Below are positions 57,712-64,000 of a stretch of DNA of 64,000 nucleotides, in pieces. A program made the position numbers and the translations under genes. Numbering within the stretch: the first letter of the stretch is position 1; every line of letters starts with the position of its first letter. The notes below the pieces were generated by a model. That model worked only from the letters and a program-made list of their open reading frames with translations, was not told the DNA's origin and made no database searches. This DNA comes from Cinclus cinclus (lineage: Eukaryota > Chordata > Aves > Passeriformes > Cinclidae), in contig NC_085050.1 of assembly GCF_963662255.1 (NCBI RefSeq), forward strand, positions 25,972,631 through 26,036,630. The letters are read 5' to 3'.

Positions 57712-59703
57712 TTTGTAACACTAATATTTACAAGGGCCTCCAGCTTCATGTTTCTAAGTACTTAAAAATATGATATCGGGAAAAAATACAATGTTGAGTA
57801 GTCTAAATATTTTATTTTTCTTTCCTGTTGGGGATTCACGTTTCCTGGCAGAATGTCCATTGCAGGCAATGGGCGTGTAAGACACCAGCATTAAATGACA
57901 GTACTTTTTTGCAGGGACCACTGCCTGTTTCACTCATCTCTTTATCTGTATGGAATGGTTCTAGTGATTATTTTTGGCAAAAAATGAGTGAATGGAATAA
58001 TATTTAAGTTCTGTAATTTTGTCATGTTGTTGCCTTACCCTTCTTTATTGAGTAATGTTAGTGTTGATATTTATAAATAGGTCCTTGAAGTATCTGGTGC
58101 TATTAAACTCTGATCCCTAGGGATTTATTAAAATGTTATTGATTCATGGAGCATTTAACAACAAAGAGCCAGTGGGTGTTTTGGAACAACAAATAACATA
58201 ACTTTTCTACAGAAATATTTCACAAGGTATTGGCAGTTTTGTTATTTCCCTAGAATGCGATCCAGGGGAACAGGAGGAAAGCTGCTTGTGTTGGAAGTGA
58301 AATTTTCTTCTGTGTTGAAGCTTCTGCCCTTCCCATCAAGTCAGGAACAACTTGACTTGCCATTGACTTGACTCCTTTCAGGATTAAGCCTAGTTAAGGA
58401 AAAGCACATTAGTTTGCTGCCCTGGGCCAGGAAGTTGTAATTGTGGTGCTACAGGTGGTCAGTCGTGTTCAGATCTGTTTGTTGTTGTTCTTGGTTTTTG
58501 TTTTTCAAGCTCAGCTGCCAAAGACAAAAACTGTGTGTCTGTTTGTGTATATTTGTATATACGTAAATATACAATATACGTGCATATACAAAACCTAGAA
58601 TTTCATGATTCTAAGAAGAAAATATTACCTTTCCTGTGAAATACCTACATTTGGACTTCTGTAGCACTAAATAGTGCTTTTTAGAGTTAGTAGTGGTAAA
58701 ACATACACAGTCAGTGCTTTCTCATGTATTAATGCACATAACCTTAATTCCATTTTTGATGCCAGTTTGCACAAGAAATTGAGTGGAGTGTGGTATTTAA
58801 CGTTTACAATAAGCCTCTTAAGAAAAAACACCTTTTATTAAAACTTCTGATGTAAATGTGTATATTACAATAGTATTACTGTAATGAATTAGCAGTGGAG
58901 CTGCTGGTTTAGAATGAACTTAGAAGCAATATAACTTTTAACATCAGGCCAAACTGTGATTGCCAAGATTTTAAGTGAAGTAGGTGTAATTGTTCTTAAA
59001 TCATTAAGCTAGCTGTTTACTCTAGGAAACTGTGCAGCACAAACTGGTGTGAATCCTGCAACAAAAGCAAGTTTGTGTAAGAGGTTATGTACATCACGAA
59101 TAACTGAGCTTCCAATAATGGGAGCAAGAGCCAAAGACACTTTTCATATATTGCTATTACAGGTGTAGCTTTCATGTAATGGTTGACAGAAATCAGTTCA
59201 GCCTGGTGTTGGCAGTTTTGCAAATGCTTATCAGAATAAAAAATATAATTAAAAGCAAAGAAATGGGGGAAAAACCTCAGAAAGTACTTGTGCTATGTAA
59301 GCAAACAAACTTGTTTTTTTTAATTTGGGTAAAAGTAACTGGAAGTGATGGAAAGGAAGAATGTGTTCAAAATGCTGCAGTTTTTTTCTTCCATTTGAAA
59401 CAGTATGAATCTGTAGCCATCAGCAGGTTTATAAACATGCATCTTCATAAAGTAAACCACAGATTCAATTGCAGCTAGTAGAGACAGTTTTACTGACATT
59501 TATAGTGAACAAATGGACTGAAATGGACCTGTGTGGTTTGATGAGCTTCCCTGTGCTATCCATCCTGCTGGTTTTGCTATATATGCTGATAAGCAGATCC
59601 TAACATTGCCTGCTCCTGTATATTGGAGAAACTTTTAATAGTTGTGAAAAGGTAACGAACCTACTCAGTTAATCTTGTATTTAGTACAAGTGTGGCATTC
59701 TCC

Positions 59704-59730
59704 TTTTTTTTCTTTTTTTTTTTTTTTTTT
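59704..59730 (+). repeat. T-rich tract
   Basis: A T8-C-T18-type tract followed by gtttatt. No SINE head was recognised on the - strand. Confidence 0.85.
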
Positions 59731-60057
59731 GTTTATTATGCCATCAAAAAGCTGATGCAGATTTTTTTCTTTTGTTTGATTGTGGGTTACCCTCCCAGCC
59801 CTTACAAAAAGTAATCTATAAAATATGCTGTTTTTTGGGACAAGACACTGAGAGGTCATTCCTGAAAAAATGTCATGGGTCTTGTGTTAATGTGTCTGTT
59901 GTACTGTTATTGAACTTTTAGCAGAAACTTGGTGATTAATCTACAGTACATTTTTGGTATTTGGGAGATGTAAATTGGAAAGACAGGTAGTAGAAGTAAA
60001 ACAGTGTCCAGAGACTGTAGCAGTTGATGTTCTTTGATAGATGACAAACGTTTGGAG

Positions 60058-60112
60058 CTCTATGGACTCAATAATCTTAAAGATCTTTTCAACCTAAATG
60101 ATTTTATTAATG
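60058..60112 (+). repeat. CR1 3'-tail fragment
   Basis: tggactcaataatcttaaag, then atcttttcaacctaaatgat and tttatta. This matches the CR1 end form gactcgatgatcttaaaggtcttttccaacctaaatgattctat. Confidence 0.75.
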
Positions 60113-60750
60113 TTAGTAACCAAAAGAGTCAATGAATTAAATTTCCTTCTAAAGCAAAGTTGATACTAAATATTTAAAGTATTAATATAGTTCTCTATTA
60201 CTGTTGTTTTTCACTTTTTATCTTTTTCCAAGGAAAGCAAGCTGAAGAACATAGAAATTACTGAAATTAGTTATGTACTTTGAGTTTTCAGTTAAAACCT
60301 CTTTAAGGCTGTCTTTAAGCTACAATAAATTCTTGGGTTATCTTTGTGTAGCCATTTCTAATTCTGCAGAGGCTTCTCCCATTTTACCACAAAAACGCAT
60401 GTTTTAATTAATCAGAAATATGCTCATACAATCAAAATTAGTTACAGCTTATTGCTACTTGGTTAATCTTCCCAAGTTACTGTTTTGAAGGACAAGCAGT
60501 GTACTTCAGTTGGGTTAAGGTTTTCCCAGATTTCTGTTGATCCTTAGTCACAAGTCTAACAAATTGTTTGATACTCTGGGAATTAATATAGGCAGCTTTA
60601 AAGGTTAGCTTGTGCCCTGGCTTAATTTATAGCTGCTAACATACCTCTTTCTAGGCCTTATATTTTTTCTTTTCGTTGTTCTAAAAGTGTGTAGAATCCA
60701 TCCGCAAACTGCATAGTCTGTTTTTGGTAATTGAGACCAAAAGTAAAGGG

Positions 60751-60832
60751 TTTTTTTGTTTGTTTTGTTTTGTTTGGTTGTTGTTGGGGTTTTTCAGTAG
60801 TTTTGTTTGTTTGTTTGTTTGCTTTTTTTTTT
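60751..60832 (+). repeat. (GTTT)n-type simple repeat
   Basis: Imperfect gttt/gtttt units, including gtttgtttgtttgtttg, ending in a T10 run. Confidence 0.85.
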
Positions 60833-61099
60833 AAAATCCTTGCCCTCTCCCCCACTGTGTGTGTGCATGTGTACATGTGTCGAAATAGCACCTACTGACA
60901 CTGCTACTGCAGGAACAGCAGTTAATCTGTAACTGAATGCTTTATGTCTTAGTTATTTGGATATTGCATCAATGAGGTGTGCTAAACTCCTGTGACTCAC
61001 AATATGATGGAAATACTATTATGCCACCTAACATGAGTTAATCCAGTTGACTTTTTTTTTTTTAGGTCTTTTCATGGTGTTGTAAAATGGCATCCCACA

Positions 61100-61105
61100 A
61101 ATAAA
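61100..61105 (+). terminator. Distal AATAAA candidate
   Basis: AATAAA followed by cagtatttgtgtttgtttc, a GT-rich stretch at the right spacing. It could end a 4.3-kb 3' UTR of DCUN1D4. There is no direct evidence of use. Confidence 0.3.
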
Positions 61106-61564
61106 CAGTATTTGTGTTTGTTTCAGAAACTTGACTTCAGATTTTTCTGTGATTCATACTTCAGAAATTCTCATATCTGAACATACATTAGCAGGCAGCG
61201 TTTACCAGGTATTAGCAGGGAATTTGTGTGTAAGATCTTGTCCCCCTTGTTTCTAATAGTAGAGTAAATCAGTATTTAAATCTGTTGGGAATAGGTATGT
61301 GTTTCAGAAAGGTTATGGTTCAAATGAAGTGTGTCAGTGTAAAACAGTACTGTAATACACAAGTTTTCAAAAAGTCAATTCAAGGAGAAATGTCTCAAGA
61401 CAAAGCTTTAAAGAAGTGTAATTGTTACCCACTCATCAAATCCAGCCCTTTGACCCACAAGGTCCTCATAGAAAAGCTGTTGATATATGGGCTGAATAAG
61501 CAGATAGGTGTACTAAAACCTGAAAATTTAGGCCCAGAGAGTGGTGCTTTGCAGAGCAAAGTCT

Positions 61565-62500
61565 GATTGGAGACTAGTAACTAGTGCTGTACCCCCAGGG
61601 TCAGAGCTAGGTTCACTCCTGTTCAGCAGCTTCGTTACCGAGCTGGGTGGGGGGGCACAGTGTCTCCTCAGCAAGTTTGCTGATAGGACAGCTGGGAGTA
61701 AAGGATGATGAGCCAGAGGATCATACTGCCTTCCAGAGGGACCTCCTTCATGCTTGAGAAATGGCCTGACAGGAACTACATGAGCTACAGGAGAAGTGCA
61801 AAGTCCCGCAGCTGAGGAAGAGCAATCCCCTGCACCAGTATCTGCTGAGGGCCACCCAGCTGGAAAGCAACTTGGCAGAGAAGGGACTGGGGGTCCTGGG
61901 GGACACCAAGTCAGAGATGAGCCAGCAACAAGCCCTTGTGAAGAAGGTGAGTGGTCCCTGGTCTGATTCAGACGAAGTGTTGACAGCAGGCTGAGTGATG
62001 ATTATTCCCTCCTACAACAGCACAGCACTGGTGAGGCTGCCAGTGTTTCCAGTTGTGGGCATCCCAGTACCAGAGACCCTGTGATATTCTGGAGATGGTC
62101 CAGTGAAGGGCCATGAAGATAATGAAGCGATGGGAACTTCTTTCCCATGAGGAAAAGGTTATGGCTGTTTAGCCTGGAGAAGAGAAGGTGCTGTGGGAAG
62201 TCTTATTAAGTATTTAAATATCTGAAGGGAGGGTGTAAAGAAGACAAAGACTCTTCAGCCAGTGCACAGGGACAGGACCAGAGGCAGTGGGCATGAACTG
62301 AAACATAGGAGGCTCCCTCTGAACACCAAGAACTGCTGTCTTTTTCTGTGAGGGTTACCATGCACTGTTAATGAGTCTATCCTCAGAGATACTCAAAAGC
62401 CATCTGAATGTGGTCCTGAGCAACTGGCTATAGGTGGCCCTGCTTGATCAGGATCATTGGACTAAGTGACCTCCAGCTATTGCTTCCAGCCTTGACTTAA
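61565..62500 (+). mobile_element. CR1 LINE, 5'-truncated, about 0.94 kb
   Basis: The longest CR1 copy here. It begins within the end of the reverse-transcriptase frame (gtacccccagggtcagagct, then ctcctgttcagcagcttcg, cf. the QGSVLGP..F motif, frame broken). It continues through ctcagcaagtttgctgatag, gagaagggactgggggtcct, gagccagcaacaagcccttg and gaggcagtgggcatgaactg. It ends near ctaagtgacctccag with a decayed tail. Many small indels make it inactive. Confidence 0.92.
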
Positions 62501-64000
62501 GATTTGAAATGAATGTATTTACATTGCAATTAGAATATTGTAATGCAGAACCCATCCTGAAGAAGTTTTTCATTGTGTTTATGTTTCTGATGAAGGCTGG
62601 GATTGGCTTTGCCACTTCTCAGAATGTAGGCTGTTGCTTATCTGTCCTTATCAGAGGGGTTGAGTCGCAGTCTTCTCTACCATGAAAAATTTACTACTAC
62701 TATCCAAGACAGTTTCTTTTGTTGGTTATGTGCAGGTTAAATGTGCATGTCTTATATTTAAGGGTTGATTTCCAGCCCAATTTTCAGCGTATTCAGGAGA
62801 GATTGAAATGCTTTGTACCTACGGCAAGTAACTTGACAATTATCAAACTATTACATGTTTGAAAATTAGTTTTATTTCACTCTGATTATTGTATTTGAAG
62901 TTCTTGATCTGCTCTTAAAATGCCTGTATTTTTTCATGTCCTGATTCACTGTATGAGGGATTCTGTGTCCTGTTGCTTGTGGAGCTCTGCAGGCCGTTGC
63001 CCTGTGAGAAGGGTGTGTGTGTCCAGACATCCTCTTGTCCTATTCCTCATGCTTCAGCTACAAATTGATACAGCACACACTCAGGCACCTTTTTCATCGA
63101 GCTTATTCTGTGACTGATGACCCACAGTCAGCTGGGCTAGGAACAGCGATGGGCTTCCTACTAGTATAGGTGTCCTAGAAAATTCCCAGTGGCCAAATAA
63201 GCTAAATCAAGTTTTCAGTGTGAACAAGTTACAGGGGATGAAACGTAAAGAAAGATGAGGATACAATCTTGGCATCAGTGTGTGTGGGGCTGTGTAGCTA
63301 ATTCTGTACAGAAGGGCATGCTAACATGAGGTGGGTAGGGAGGAGCAGAGTATGATGAGTACTATGTGGAAGTCACAGAAAATACAAAGGTTTTGTACTA
63401 AAGAGCAATTGCTAATGAAGTTAACTAATATGAAGGAGAAGCAGCTGAGTGTTTGGATTTGAATGAAGACATAATAAAACTGGAGAGATGAGTAGCAAAG
63501 GACAGTGGCAAGATTAGGCAGAAATACAAAGATGAGTTTGAGATTAAACATAATATTTTGACAGTAGAATGAATACTTCACCACATGTTAAAATCCTACC
63601 ATAAAGGAGTGAATTTACTTTGCCTGATGAGAACAGAACTTTCCCACAACTTTATGGCATAAAGGGAATCTTAGAAATCCTGCGGCTTCTCATAAGTAGT
63701 GTACTGTCTGCCTCACCACTGCAGCATTGTCATGGTCAGAAAAAAAGAAAATAATTTTCCAATATATATTTTGAAATCCTATTGGACTGTTGCACGAGCA
63801 AATGGCAAAACATTTCAGTATATGAGATACCAATAGAGCACTTGAGTGGATTTTTTTTCCCCATGGTTCACAAAATTGCCTTGCTTGTATGGTTAGATTT
63901 CTACCATGTTAGCAGCTGCAATAGCCAAAAGCTGACAGGCCTTGGAGGGCTGTTTAATGGTCTTTGAAGACCCACAGATAGCAAAAAGAGCAAGTCAGTG
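62501..64000. other. Intergenic sequence at the right edge
   Basis: AT-rich, with no exon, RNA gene or recognised repeat. Short open frames have no known motif. Confidence 0.5.

Larger units (their letters stand above)
57712..61564. other. Downstream sequence: 3' UTR extension or intergenic
   Basis: No coding exon was seen. It holds a CR1 tail fragment (60058-60112), T-rich tracts (59704-59730, 60751-60832) and an alternating TATA/TACG patch near 58535-58595. Confidence 0.55.

Noticed and set aside
1..64000. CRISPR arrays, operons, prophage or other prokaryotic systems
   Set aside because: The window has spliced vertebrate genes, a CpG island and avian repeats. No regular spacer-repeat array or prokaryotic gene organisation is present.

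Overview
The window is vertebrate nuclear DNA, most likely from a songbird (passerine). Two conserved vertebrate genes can be read exon by exon on the + strand. The interspersed repeats are avian: CR1 LINE 3' ends in both orientations, a tRNA-Ile-derived SINE with a CR1-type tail (like TguSINE1 of zebra finch), and a roughly 970-bp solo LTR resembling a common passerine ERVL-type LTR. Bird and songbird assignments rest on recalled repeat families, not on a search.

Layout. 1-2077 is intron (or unrecognised sequence) upstream of the first readable exon. 2078-13013 holds the last eight recognisable coding exons of CWH43 (PGAP2-interacting protein), about 307 C-terminal residues covering the endonuclease/exonuclease/phosphatase-like domain, followed by a 3' UTR with AATAAA signals. 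13.8-20.3 kb is intergenic and carries the solo LTR (17611-18576) and the SINE (19454-19584). A CpG island at about 20.35-21.93 kb contains five CCAAT boxes, GC boxes and coding exon 1 of DCUN1D4. DCUN1D4 runs to its stop at 56784 in 11 constitutive coding exons encoding 293 residues. Its 3' UTR carries a good AATAAA at 57687. The remainder to 64 kb is 3' UTR extension or intergenic sequence with CR1 fragments.

The two genes are separate in function. CWH43 acts on the lipid part of GPI anchors in the secretory pathway. DCUN1D4 is a DCN1-like (PONY domain) co-E3 for cullin neddylation with a basic nuclear-localisation stretch. They lie in tandem, about 8 kb apart from stop to start. In human the same two genes flank the chromosome 4 centromere.

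No wholly new system is visible. The most interesting observations are: two unannotated candidate cassette exons of DCUN1D4 (42 and 30 nt, both phase 1-1, both open, both spliceable alone or together); an inverted pair of ZNF143-like motifs in the CpG island inside intron 1; NAGNAG tandem acceptors in both genes; and the unit-repeat structure of the solo LTR.
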